NCBI RefSeq assembly: GCF_021155775.2 | Contig: NC_060238.1 | Location: 24,954,470 to 25,018,469 of the forward strand | Length of the DNA: 64,000 nucleotides | Source of the DNA: Neodiprion pinetum | Taxonomy: Eukaryota; Arthropoda; Insecta; Hymenoptera; Diprionidae | Reading direction: 5' to 3' | Shown here: piece after piece, positions 24,205 to 36,161 of the stretch | How the letters are laid out: every line of letters starts with the position of its first letter | How positions within the stretch are numbered: the first letter of the stretch is position 1 | Program-made: the position numbers and the translations under genes | Notes under the pieces: model-generated | Told to the model about the DNA's origin: nothing | Databases searched by the model: none | Seen by the model: the letters and a program-made list of their open reading frames with translations, nothing else

Positions 24205-26733
24205 TTACTGCATAAAGTTACCTAACTCACTAGATTGCTCCTGCCTAAATTTTGCCTGATCTTGTTGCTGCTTGATAAAGGCACTCAGCCGGTTCAGCAA
24301 AAATTGTTTATCGTGTCCCTCAAGTACTAATTGATTTTTCAAGACAATTATCATGTGTTTGTTAGCGGCGGAAACTGCATAGTAATAATATAACAGCAAT
24401 GCTAGAAAAATGAATGCCGGAATGCCGAAGCCAGCAGTGCTGACAAAAAATAATATCGATTGCAACCAGTTTGGAAAATCCATGAAAGTTGAAATAACCA
24501 GTGACCAGACTGTATCCCAACCCCTGAAAGGCCCGCATGACTTGGAGGGGAATAGTTCAGCTATAGCATAACCGACTGGGATGATGGCCAATGTGTAAGC
24601 CAGCAACAAGACGAGCATGAAGAGAGAATTGGAACGACTCGCTCTGTAAACCTGGCTCGACGGTGTGCTATTTACCAAACAGGCAAACTTTTTTACGTAA
24701 AATAGAAAAAAGGAACCAATGACTGCCATCAAAGGTAGCAGAGGAGCAAAGAAACAGCCCAGCCAACAAATTGTTTGAGAATATACGACATCCAAGACGT
24801 GTTTGGGCAGATCGAATTCTTGTTCACCTATAAATCGTATTATCTTGTTTTCCGTGTGCCGCGCGATCATAGATCGTGGAAAGTTTACGAAGAATGTGAC
24901 AATGAATTGGACTAAAAAGTCGGTTATGTAAAGCTTGAAGAATTGTTGACCCACATAGGTTTCCCAGCAGGCCGGCTGCAGATTAGAGCTATTGTAACAT
25001 TCGTCCTCGCCAACTTCTTGGACGATCAGCTTATAAAAGGAGGTAAGCAAGACGCACAGAGAAGCGAGTCGCAGAAAGACTGTCCTCAATAATGTTACTC
25101 TCACAATAACTAAAGGGCTATAATTTTCCAAAACTATCAAATACCTGAATAGCATTGGAATTGTTAGGTTCAAACCAACGATGCACATGTACGGTAAAAA
25201 TTCGAAGAGTAACTGTGTAATGTTACTGAGTGTTATTTGAAAGCCCTCATCGCTGCTGGTCACTGGGTACGGAGCGATAGAAGCATAGGAAATATCGATA
25301 ATATAGTAGATGAATGTGGCGCTACCTATAAGTACTGATATCACAAATATATTAACTAATAAACGAATCAGGAATAACTTGATCTTCTCCTCTCGTGTTC
25401 GATTTTGCCTTTCCTCCTCCATTCTTTCTGCCTCTATAAATGCCTTCATTTCGTTGAACAATGCCTTGTGCTTTATTACCGCAGACTTCTCATTGTGAAT
25501 GCAGTAATCCCACCCACCGAATATTAAGTTACAATACTGATAAAACTGGCCCTCCCCCTCCACGACTCTTTCCTTGAAACCTCGAGCTGCTGATCTGACC
25601 ACCGCGATCAGACTCAATAGGAAAATCGCTATGATAGTACAAATATATGCTAATGGCAAGTTGTACTTGAGACCATCGCCATCCGTACCATATGTTTGAT
25701 ACGTGTAAAAGCCGTAAAATAACAGGGTGAATTCCATAATACCGGAACCTTGGACTAGGTCAGTGATGTCAGTGGATGTGCTCGTGTTAATGTTCTGATA
25801 TGCTTTCGAGCAGCAGGCGACACTGCCATTTGTGGAATTGGTACCGTAGACGCAGGACTCAGCCTCTGGTGCCACCATCAGTATTGTGGGCAGAAGGATA
25901 AAAGCCAGTATCAGCAGAAACAGCAGTACGTTTAAGAACATCAACCATTTTAAGAACAAAAAATATGCCACAATGCCTGTGCCAAAGTTTCCTTCAATTT
26001 TTTTCAAACTGTGGTGCCACAGTTCCATTTTCGAGTACGTCTCTTTCAACCGAACACGAAACTGCTGCCATACCTTTCTACGCTGCCATTTCAGCTGATC
26101 AAATCCTTGCAGTCGCAGTTTTGTCGCACTCTTTGAAAGAAAATAATGTTATATTAGTTACCGAATAGTTTACGTCTAATTAAACTTAGCAAAAAAGGAT
26201 AATGGAAAAGCGAAGAGATTTATACCTGCAGCTGATGTTTCAGCTGTATTTTTTGAGCCATGCAAATAGGCATCGCCTTTATTTGCATTATTTCTTCCCA
26301 AATTCGTTCCTCATTGGACAAGTTTTCCGAGAGGTCAGGCAGCATCGCTACTGCGACATCGTGCACATTAGTAGACATACGTCGCACCGTACTTGCTCCA
26401 CGGGATCGAGTGCTTGTTCTTCGTCTAAGCGTAGTTCGCGGCTCATTTCGAACACGCTTTGTAGTTGCTAAAACAGAGGAAATAATAGTATCTAGAAAAT
26501 GAGTAAAAATGACAACTCGTCGGACGGAAAAGAATATGACAATGATAAATTGTCTTACCGACACGGGTTTTTTTGCTCGGTAGTAACGTGGCTATGTGTG
26601 ACGGATCTCTTTGCAGTGCCTGAAGGTCAGCTTCTATGGCCGCAGGATAGCTTTCTTGATAGAATTCTGCGCCAGCTTCTTCCCACCCTTGACCGCCTCC
26701 TCCGCCTCTCTTTTTTCGCTCACCGCCAGACAT
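24205..26733 (-). CDS. transmembrane channel-like (TMC) protein
   Basis: Three exons: 26559-26733, 26226-26467 and 24205-26130, giving 780 residues. The N-terminal 180 residues are cytosolic, with a Gly-rich start (GGGGGQGW) and an Arg/Thr-rich stretch. About ten hydrophobic segments follow from residue 190. The TMC-family signature CWETYVGQQFFKLYITDF lies at about 527, and the adjacent segment QFIVTFFVNFPRSM is also typical. TMC proteins form or regulate cation channels in mechanosensory and other cells, with the TMEM16-like fold. The protein is much shorter than the giant Drosophila Tmc and lacks a long C-terminal tail, so it is more like the vertebrate TMC5/7 class; that placement is a guess. 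The predicted extracellular loop after segment 1 has several NxS/T sites. Confidence 0.93.
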
Positions 26734-27932
26734 TTTGGTCTTGCTATTATTTGTCAGTAAGATTTACTAGACGCGGTATTCCTGTGTTTCGAAGGGTTAC
26801 ACAGCTGTTATGATCGGTGAGGAATATTTATGCCCAGTGGCAAGATATGGTGCAGGGAACGAACTCGAGTTAATATTGTGAATAACACAGGAAATTGGAC
26901 ACCTTATTAACAGCTACAATACATCCGAACACGATAAATGAGAAGATATAATCAGACGTTGATCGGAAACGTACGGTACGTCCGCGTTTAACGAATTCTT
27001 TTAATCTGTGATAAGCGGTATCTTTTTAATCATTGTACCTATGAGTAATAACTGACTCGGAAACAACACATTTCACTTATCAAACCTCAATCTGGCTAAG
27101 TCCAAGATTGCCTCAGACACCGACGAGTTAGTCACAATTCATACGTGATCGCCGCGCATTTTCCATTTTAGTTGGAATTTACTGTTCCAGAGAGTCGGAT
27201 TTCCCGATCTCCTTTTAAGGTATTTTCATAATTCTAAAACCCATTTTGGACCGAGAACAATGACCGTGTTTCTCTCATGAAACGGAGAAAGAGATCGAAT
27301 CGTATGATAAAAGTCTTGTCTAGGTCGAGCGAGGCTGAACCGTCAACACACTTGGGCATCGTCGCTTTAACTGTAAACGTCAAATTATTTTGGAGAGTGA
27401 GCTGCTTGATGGCTGAAAGGAAGAACACGAACCGAATGCTACCTACTCATCTCTGCTACGCGCAGAGCCCGAATCGCAAGGTGGCGTCATCTGTGAAATA
27501 TCAATAAAATAAGGCGGGTGACGTTGCCTTGAGCTGGAAGCTAAGGGCTTTGATTATCCTACGCTACCGACCGAGCTTATACATACGGAGGTGGTATATC
27601 AGTACATTTTGTCTTTCTCGCTCTGCGCCATGATTGGCTGAACTCGCTCTCCCAGCCAATCACGGCGCAGAGTGAGAGAGACAGCGTGTACTGAGATTTA
27701 CCTCTATGCTATGAGCTCTATAATACTACATAGCGGGCGACTGTACCCCCCACTGACCACAATATCGTTTCACACGGCACTCAAACATCACTTTGCATTC
27801 ATGATTCAGCATTAGAACGCAAAATATCGGAAATCATTTCGAGTGGCCAGTTGTGTGACCAGTCGCGTTTGATCAACAGAAAGTGCTTCTACGTTCCATT
27901 TCTCCGCAACCGGTATCTCGTAATAATCCAAA
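26734..27932. other. intergenic, divergent between tmc and SOD1
   Basis: No gene is visible. A long imperfect palindrome occupies 27599-27694 (separate entry). The SOD1 leader lies in the last 200 bp. Confidence 0.5.
27599..27694. repeat. long imperfect palindrome upstream of SOD1
   Basis: The 42 bases at 27599-27640 pair with 27653-27694 with about six mismatches, across a 12-base spacer. The inner core CTCTGCGCC..TGATTGGCTG is nearly perfect. Weaker complementarity continues outward on both sides (ACGGAGGTGG against CCTCTATG), suggesting arms up to about 70 bases. It resembles a palindromic MITE. It contains ATTGGCTG/CAGCCAAT, an inverted CCAAT-box pair. Confidence 0.7.
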
Positions 27933-29362
27933 ATGACCGTGAAGGGGGTTTGCGTTCTCAACGGAGAAGTTAAGGGCACCTTATTCTTCGAACAGGCTGT
28001 AAGCTTAGAAAAAGATTTCTTTTACTTCTGTTTTTCATCGCCTCCTTGATACCCGCGCCTACCTCAAATCGTCATAATTGCTATTTCAGGGAGATTCTAG
28101 CCCCGTCAAAGTCACCGGAGAAGTGACTGGTTTAAAGCCTGGGCTACATGGCTTCCACATACACGAGTTCGGCGACAACACTAATGGTTTGTATTAAGAA
28201 AAATTGCAAAAATAAAAATATACGAAGGAAAATATTACCTTGTTGATATCAGCGAGAAATTACGTCGCTGATGTAGCACCATAATTTTAGATACTTCAAG
28301 TCTGACTTGCAACAAAAAATGCAATTTGACTTGGTGATCATAAGTCAAGGTTCATGGTCAACAAGCAAGGAATGAAAACTTATCTCCTTGTTATATAATC
28401 CAATACTGTCCATTAGCAATATTTTAATAGGTATCCTTGTGCTGAGTCACTCTTAATGTTATGTAATTGGACAGATTAATTTGATTACAAGTACGGATAT
28501 TTTTACAAAAGATTTATGACTTGAGCAAAACTGACCTCGTCATTGAGAAAATTCACTGCATGAGGGATTGGTTCCTAATGACTTTACACTACATATCTAA
28601 AAATTATTCTCCATACTGTGCTATACTTTAAATGGCTGATGAATTATCACTTGTTGGGGTAACTTATCTATTTCCATATTATCACTTGTTGGGGTAACTT
28701 ATCTATTTCGTAAGTCACTTCGTACATTATTCCAGCTTATCTATGTATGGTATAATACAAATACTTTTTTAAGGATGCACCAGTGCTGGACCACACTTCA
28801 ATCCGTTAAGTAAGGAGCATGGAGCTCCCACAGCTGAAATTCGTCATGTTGGTGACTTAGGAAACATCGAGGCTGGAAAGGATGGCGTTGCCAAGGTCAA
28901 CATAACAGACAAGCTGATTCAGCTGCAGGGACCACACAACATAATTGGCAGAACAGTCGTGGTAAGTGACTGATCAAAATTATATATTTTTTTCCATGAA
29001 AGACAGATATATAGTCAGTCAAGGTGGCGAAAGACCAGGAAGCCTGGGAAAAGTCAAGGAAAAATCAGGGAATTATGACGGACATTGAAGGTGCAAAATT
29101 TCTGGAGCTCTTGTTTGTAAAAGCCCAGCATTATAAGAAATTCTGAATTTTTTAACTAGAAAAGTCAGAAAATTGTATTTCAGGAAAATTGTCATCGCCC
29201 TGAGTGCATATTATGTTAATAATGTGCTAAAAATTGTGGTGAATATCGCAGGTTCACGCAGATCCCGATGACTTGGGCCTAGGTGGGCACGAGCTGTCCA
29301 AAACAACTGGAAATGCGGGAGGTCGTTTGGCTTGCGGCGTTATCGGTATCACAAAGGCCTGA
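27933..29362 (+). CDS. Sod1: Cu/Zn superoxide dismutase, cytosolic
   Basis: Four exons: 27933-27998, 28090-28186, 28774-28961 and 29252-29362, giving 153 residues, the normal length for SOD1. The enzyme converts superoxide to hydrogen peroxide and oxygen in the cytosol. Copper ligands are visible in LHGFHIHEFGDN (His 45 and 47) and GPHFNP, zinc ligands in the same loop and in HVGDLGNI. The C-terminal signature GNAGGRLACGVIGITKA includes the conserved Arg and the disulfide Cys. There is no signal peptide, which separates it from the extracellular form. A polyadenylation signal AATAAA follows the stop at about 29369, with another near 29578. Intron 2 carries a short direct duplication. Confidence 0.97.
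28643..28709. repeat. tandem direct duplication in SOD1 intron 2
   Basis: The 32 bases at 28643-28674 recur without change at 28678-28709, with a 35-base period. The unit contains CACTTGTTGGGGTAAC. The identity of the copies points to a recent slippage or repair event. Confidence 0.9.
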
Positions 29363-30165
29363 CTGCGCAATAAAATCTAAAAAGCCATCGCAGATATATC
29401 GATACTGACACTTTATTCTTACTTTTATCTTGATTGTTATAATTACTATTAATACTGGTCTCTTGAACTTTCCAAAAGTTACTCGTCATTCCCTGTATGT
29501 ACTATTAGCATAGATACATTGTTCTGAAGAAACCACCAACTATCTCGTTGTGCCTTGTGCCAGCGATACACATATATAATAAAATCTAATTAAAAATAAT
29601 TTGGTCGCATTTCTTCAATTTTTTTCGAAACGGACATCACACCCAGTGAATGAAATGATAATTATCACCAACGTTAAACTTTTATTTCGCATATTCGTTT
29701 TACAATTATCAATAATTAATCTTTTACGATACTGCTGTAGACTCACCTGACATTGTGAGGAAATTTTTATTGGTTTTTTGTAGAAATAACCACTTATTCA
29801 TTCGATCAAGTGATTTCTCGATATATATAAATAATAACATGCGATGGTCTATACAATTTCATAAATATCCAACAATTATTATCATTCCATTTTAAAAACA
29901 AAAATATATATATTTATATATCATAGATTAAATAATCAGTTCTACTCTTCACTAAGAATAGAAGTTGAGAATTGCAAACACAAATTATCAGTCTTCGAAG
30001 CCTAATTCAGGGAAAATAGTAAGAACCATGCATCTCTATCATTTATCACTGTCGATTTTATATACAATTTACTTTGGTAAATAAAACCTGCAGAATACGA
30101 TGATTCATCACTACTGAGAAAGCAATCTGAAGATGAATATTAATACACAGAAAGTAATTTTCGAT

Positions 30166-31524
30166 TCAGTAATCACTAAATCTGCCACGAGGTTGATGGA
30201 CTCTTTGACCATAACCATAACGGTTGTGAGCTTGGGGAGGGTATTTAATTGCTCTTTGCCCTGACCAGCCACTGTTTGGATTGAATGATGCCGATATCGC
30301 ATTAGGAGGTATTGGAGGTCCTGTGGAACCTCGCCACAACATGACGATTAACAAATAAAATCCGCCAACACACTTGGTGAAGAATTCAATAATTCCCATT
30401 GTTATGGGCGTTGTCGATCGAATTACGTTTGATAACTCTCGAATTAATTTTAAACTGTAGTCACACAGGAACTTGGAAGCTTCTATCAGGAAAGTCACGA
30501 TGACCAAGATCAACACTGAGCAAAATTTAACGGTCTCCCGAATGTTCTCATATGTCAATACCTATAAATTGAATAGAATATCATGTTATTTTAGTGGAAT
30601 AAAACAAAAAATTGCGGGTACATTTGAAAAGGCCAGCTAAAGGGCTGAGAATAGTTTAGAATGCTCGAAAAGTATAACAAAATTATCTTTACTTTCTTAA
30701 TATTCAGTATGCACCAGGCAGAGGCATCAACCAATAGATGTAATACGAAATTTTGCACTTGAGACCACTCGAGTTCCTGGTAAAATTTGTGTAGATCAAA
30801 ATTCTCTATAAGCTCAGACGAAACCAGTTCCCGTTTAGTAGCCTGGCTGCTTTCAGCATGAAATGGTCGCAGGTGTTTCAATCTCAGACATATTTCCCTT
30901 TGATACAAGTCAACCGACTGTACTTGAAACCAGTGTTTACCCAAAGGTATTTGGAAGAGGTTCACCCAGAGGCAGTAACCTTTTGGCGTTCCGTCATGTT
31001 CGTTATCTGTTACACCAAAAATATGGGAGTGTTATTCTTCTACTCGCTTGAAAAAAAATACATCATTACAAATAGAGAATTTGGATACCGGTTTGATCCT
31101 CGTTCTTACATCAAAACTTTTGGAATGTAAGTAGTGAACAACTTCTCTCAAGGTACACCATAGGCTTGATCACTTACCAGTTACACCGAACCATAAGCTT
31201 CGTCCGTAAGTCTCATGAGTCATTTTTGAAGCTTTTATCAAAGCAGTTGAAAAATCTGCTTCGTCGGTGTTCACGACGACCAAATCTCTGTGAAGAAACA
31301 GGTTGATCAGAGATGTTTGCAGCTGGTGTGATTTGGAATATAACTTTTGCTAAATCTTACCTGTACGTGGAGAGAAAATCTACGTAGTGTCGCTCTACGT
31401 ACTCTCCGGTAAATACTTTTCCAACGAGTATTCGTTTAAGGGAGGCTAAAACCGTTTGCTGGCCGTTCGAAGAGTGGGACAAATGCGTCCACTCTGAAGT
31501 GTCGCTGTCGTTCGGATCTTCCAT
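30166..31524 (-). CDS. unrecognised two-helix membrane protein
   Basis: Four exons: 31361-31524, 31178-31287, 30693-31006 and 30166-30561, giving 327 residues; all joins keep frame. I do not recognise the family. The N-terminal 190 residues look like a folded soluble domain (TVLASLKRILVGKVF, YVDFLSTYRDLVVV, SLWFGVTVTDNEHDG, HWFQVQSVDLYQREICLRL). Two hydrophobic segments follow, about 206-230 (VKFCSVLILVIVTFLIEASKF) and 255-278 (MGIIEFFTKCVGGFYLLIVMLW). The C-terminus is Pro/Gly/Arg/Tyr-rich (HNRYGYGQRVHQPRGRFSDY). There is no N-terminal signal peptide. The layout suggests an endomembrane protein with its N-terminal domain in the cytosol; that is inference. Confidence 0.75.
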
Positions 31525-33208
31525 TACGATTGAAATGCGAGCTCTTATCTTTTTTTAGAGATGATCAGTGAATGGTAAGGATAATCCAGTAGAGAACTAA
31601 TATTGTTTTGACAGTTGACTGAATCATTATATTACTCCAACTCGCTGAATTCAACTCATTGAAGAAAATAATTCAGCATATTACTTCTGACGAGTAATTT
31701 TTGGCGACGACTTTTACAACCGACGAACTTTTTTTTTATACGTACGCGTACATAATACCATTAATTATTTACCATCTCTCGCGGCTAGTCACACGACTGG
31801 AACAAGCCGTTGTCGAGCAAGTAACAAGTGCTACCTGCTCCAGCTGATTGCAAATTTGTTTTCGAGACTTCCACACAGAGAGCAGCACTTTCGAAACTGA
31901 TAATATTCAATTAATTCTACAATGAAATTATACTTCAAGTAAACAATGTGAAAGAAATTGACAATTTTTTCACCCTCATTGAAAAATTAGCTGGTTTCTA
32001 TTTTCCGATGAGAAAAACCAACTTTGTAATTTTGCTACATGACAAAAACTTGAATTGCTATTATTCCCGGGCAAACAAAACACGATCTATTGTACGGTTG
32101 ATAGGAACGGAACGAACCAGTCCGTTCCATTCCGCTGTACAAACCGGTTCAAACTCCGCATTCGGTTCGAAATGTTCGGCGTGAATTTTGCTCGGTTGAT
32201 TTTACATTTCATAGATATAAAATATGCATAAATTGCATTCATTCGTAATCAGTCTCTATGATATAAAGAATAGGCTATCAATCTTGTGCAACCAGTGGAC
32301 TGAATTGCTTACTCCAATTGCCCTAATTCGACTACAATCAAATCAAAGATCATGCAATGTAATGGTATTATGGCGGGATCTGTGACATCACGTATATACA
32401 TGACGTTGCGACTGATGCATTCGTGTAAGTCAGCTGCTTATACACCGTTCGATTAAGATCGTTGACTGATAATAACAAAATAAATATTACCCCGTTTGTG
32501 TTTAAAATTTCGAAGCAGTATTTCATGTGCTAAAGCGTAATAAAGTCGTTGACTAAAGAATTAGTCAACGGCAAAGTGAATGCTGTGCGGAACGCTGTGC
32601 CGAAAGAAACAACAACGAAACAACTAAAAATGTTTAGGCTGAGCTGTAATTATATATTCGTGTCGAGAGATTAAGAGTCAAGCTTACAAGGACGTTTGGA
32701 ACCATTCTGCAGTACGAAGATGGCAGAAACGCAGCACGGGTAAGTCGCATGCCTTATAATATGCAAACTAAAAAAATTTAAAGAGAAATCGTTGAATCAG
32801 CGTCTTGGCGATTGCGCGAAGTTTGAAAATGGAGTATTTACGCGCTGTCGAGTGACGCGCGTGGTCACACGGAAGACGGAAGTGTTACTAACCGCTATTT
32901 TGTTCATTATTCGAATCCCATTGTTCATCTATAACGTTTGGACAAACATGGGTGTAATATTCGAGCACATGGCGGCATAACCGAATTGAACCGAGTGATA
33001 AAATGTGTGTTATTTACCGGTAAACGTAGTTATTGTGCGAATTACGTTCGACAGAGTTACGTATCGTTGACACATAATGACAATATTTATCACGCTATCT
33101 ACGGCGTACCGAGAATTCACTCACCGGCATTAGAAATACAAGATTTCCGCAAACGTTTGCGGAACGATGGCAAAATAACCTTCCATTTTCGTATACTTTG
33201 TGTATATA
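31525..33208. other. intergenic and probable leader of the USPL1-like gene
   Basis: A possible leader exon ends at a strong donor near 32739-32740 (ATGGCAGAAACGCAGCACGG before GTAAGT). Its short reading frame (MAETQHG) does not join in frame to the next coding exon, so it is more likely an untranslated or upstream frame. Nothing else is visible. Confidence 0.35.
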
Positions 33209-35408
33209 ATGTTGGAGTTTTGTCCTTTGTGCGATAAAAATGGATACAAGAAAAAACTTGTGCTCTTCCAAATTAATTTCGAGGAGGCCACGTGGCTTTG
33301 CGAGTCTCCAGAGGTAAGATACACTCTTCATTTATATTTCATTCTGAATTGGATAATTCGTCGAGTTGTAGAAATGACAACTTTCATAGTTACCATTTAC
33401 CCAATTGGTCTTGTACTAAACCGTAAAGTAGTAATTTTAATTTCAATCGTTATTCCCTTCGCAATATCATGTAAACTCATCGTCATCTAACCCTTGAATT
33501 TTCTAGTGCCCTTGGCCGTTTGGATATCAGGAATTCAGATTTGTGGAAAGAAAAGTTGGAGAGACTTGGTCTGCGTCGTGGGAACAGCCCAAACCGGCGA
33601 TAGTCATAAAATCGTCTGAACCTGTTCATATTTCCCTCAATGAACTTGGGTTGGATACTCCGCCAGTGACACCAGGCAGCGGTTACGAAGTGGCACAAAA
33701 AGAGTCGTCTACCGGTGATAGTACATGCTCAGCAACTAGTCTGAACTTAAGTACGAACAGCGTTGTTAACTTTACAAGCCATCCTCGATCAAAGAGTAAT
33801 TGCAATAAACTGCAAGGTTCCGTTACTAGTGAATGCGGAAGTATTGATGGCGAGAGTATAGAAATCAGATTAAGCAGCGAAGAGGAAGTGTCACCGCATA
33901 CCACCAAAACTAATGTCCACAGTTTCAAAAACGCGGAAACGCTGAATAACGACAATCAGCGACTTGGAGGTACCGTTAATTCCTCAAAACCAAATAGTGA
34001 TTTTAGTTTAGAAAATGATGTGAATTTGGAGAGCTTGAGTAAGTCTCGTTTGGCTTCTCAAGAATTTATTAATGCCTGTGATGTTGCGGAAGCAGCGACG
34101 GAATCGTTATTTAATATTGGTAAACCGTTAGTAAACAAACCCGCGGCCAAGGTAATAGACAATCACAAGATCTTAAACAATTTGGATAATGTGAATTCTG
34201 ATTCGACTGTAAAATGTAAAGAATGGTTGAACAGCAATACCAAGACTACGATAAACAAGGAATCTTCTCTTCCCGATGTTGACTCTAAGAAGAAAGTGAT
34301 CGTCTACAGGATTGAAACATTGCCGCAAAAATTAGGCACTAGGGTATTAACAGCTAGCAAAGAAGATACAAGCAGCGCAAAGCAATTTCCTAAATTTCAA
34401 ATAATTCAAAAGTCAAGTGTGAAACCAGTTGGGACTGCTATTTTTCCAAATCAAAGAAATAGTAACAGATTTCTTCCTATAGTGGTAACCAATTTGCCAC
34501 AGAAAAATTATACAGTTCCGTTGGTAGTACGAAACAAAAACCAGAAAACACTTGGTGACTCGATGCAGAATGTAAATATTGTAGAAAAAAATAAGATCGA
34601 TCATATTACTGCCGGCGATAGACTTATACCACAAAACGTTACGGTACAGAAAAATTGTTCCAGTATGATTAAAGTTGAACAGAAAACTGTAGTCATAGAT
34701 GGCCTACCGCCGATAAATGTATCCTACGAGATTCCAAGTTTCATCGAAGAGTGCAATGGTTTTCAAAGTTCGAAGTGTAGCAATGAAACGAAAAATGAAA
34801 AAATGGACATTCACTCAGGTCAAGAAACAGTGGCCGACAATTCCATTTTCTCCATTAATACCAAAGTTGAGTCTGTCGCTGATTATGAGACTAAAGATAG
34901 TCCGTCTGCAACCGGTATTCCAACCAAGATTGATACTAGACCCATGAAAAAACCATTGAAACGAACCATTAATAAAATTAACAAATATGAAGGCTTCAAC
35001 TTTGAGTCATTGAAGAAAAAATTCAAAAGTAATGCTGGGCACCGAAGTGATGAGAATAACAAAACTAGTGTTCCCGATGCATCGTCACATGATAATGCTG
35101 ATACGTGTTCCGATTCCACAAGTACTTCAGAAACGTCATGTGCTACTACAGTTACCGTCGATTCAAAGTCAGAATCTGTTGGTTCTAGTAACAACGGTAA
35201 CCCGAAGTCTACTTCTGGCATGGGGAATATCGGTATGGCAATATCAAGCTCAGATTCAAAAAGTAAAACTATGTTTACTCTAGAAAACGATGCAGTGCTG
35301 GATTCAAATTTAAGTCTAGATATGGTTTTAGATGACTTGCTGCTCAACGAAAGTGAAAACTTGCCGCAAACTTTTGGAGACGATTGGTTAACATCTTTGT
35401 TCGATTAA
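33209..35408 (+). CDS. protein with USPL1-type N-terminal zinc motif, no protease domain
   Basis: Two coding exons, 33209-33313 and 33507-35408, giving 668 residues. The first 50 residues carry FCPLCDKNGY, FQINFEEATWLCE and CPWPFGYQEF. Spacing and flanking residues match the N-terminal Cys motif of the SUMO isopeptidase USPL1 (CPAC, F-x-E, LCE, C-x-x-P-x-G). The rest is Ser/Asn/Thr-rich and looks disordered, with a basic patch (KKPLKRTINKINKYEGFNFESLKKKFKS) and an acidic Leu-rich C-terminus (LDMVLDDLLLNES..DDWLTSLFD). The Cys-protease core of vertebrate USPL1 is absent. An upstream in-frame stop at 33176-33178 limits the start to the ATG at 33209. The C-terminus could be an activation-like helix. 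Function is unknown. Confidence 0.8.
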
Positions 35409-36161
35409 TTCCAAAACTGAGCAGTTCCATATTGAATAGATGTCATTGCTGCTTAGGATTAGTCTGTAAAGACGGAAAGTTGTTTTTTTTAATTATTATT
35501 GAAATGAACCTTGTGGACTGTTACCGCAGGAGAAAATGTACAAATAACATAAATTTTAATTAAAAATAGCTTACAGCACATTCGCGAACTCAGTCCTGAT
35601 TTATCATTTAATAGTACCGGGTATTTATTTTGACGTTTTACAAATTATTAAACGTCTTCTCCTGACCGGAATTTCGACTAATTTCATCTTCAATGTACCG
35701 GGTATTATTCAGTTCGAAAAATGTTATTTAAATGCAATATTTAATAATAATATTTGTATGGTTTGCACCATGTAATCACTTCAATTTTACATGAATGGTA
35801 CATCAAATCACAGTTACTACCAAATGCTTAACATTTCATACTTGTAATGCACCGTATTAATTGAATTGCTGGCAAATTTGGTTGAAGGCAAACCTGCATA
35901 AAATAAATAGCCATAGTACGAACGTTATTGTTTGTGAACGTTATAGTTTACACGTTCCATAGTTAATTTCGTGACATACATGCGTATTTTTATATTCTTA
36001 ATATTGCTCTGTACAGTTAAAAGTTTATGTTATAATGAACTATTAATTCACCTGAATTCTCTATTTATGTTAATTCTTTGCTAAACATTAGCAGCAAGTT
36101 CTTAAACTAGCAGTTAAGTCTTCTTCAGAATCAAAACATTGAAATGAAATTTTTGTGGCAA
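35409..36161. other. convergent 3' region
   Basis: AT-rich 3' UTRs of the flanking genes on opposite strands. No gene or repeat is visible. Confidence 0.5.

Noticed and set aside
32720..32740. Coding exon MAETQHG for the USPL1-like gene
   Set aside because: The donor is good but no acceptor joins it in frame with the zinc-motif exon, which has an in-frame stop just upstream. It is kept only as a possible untranslated exon.
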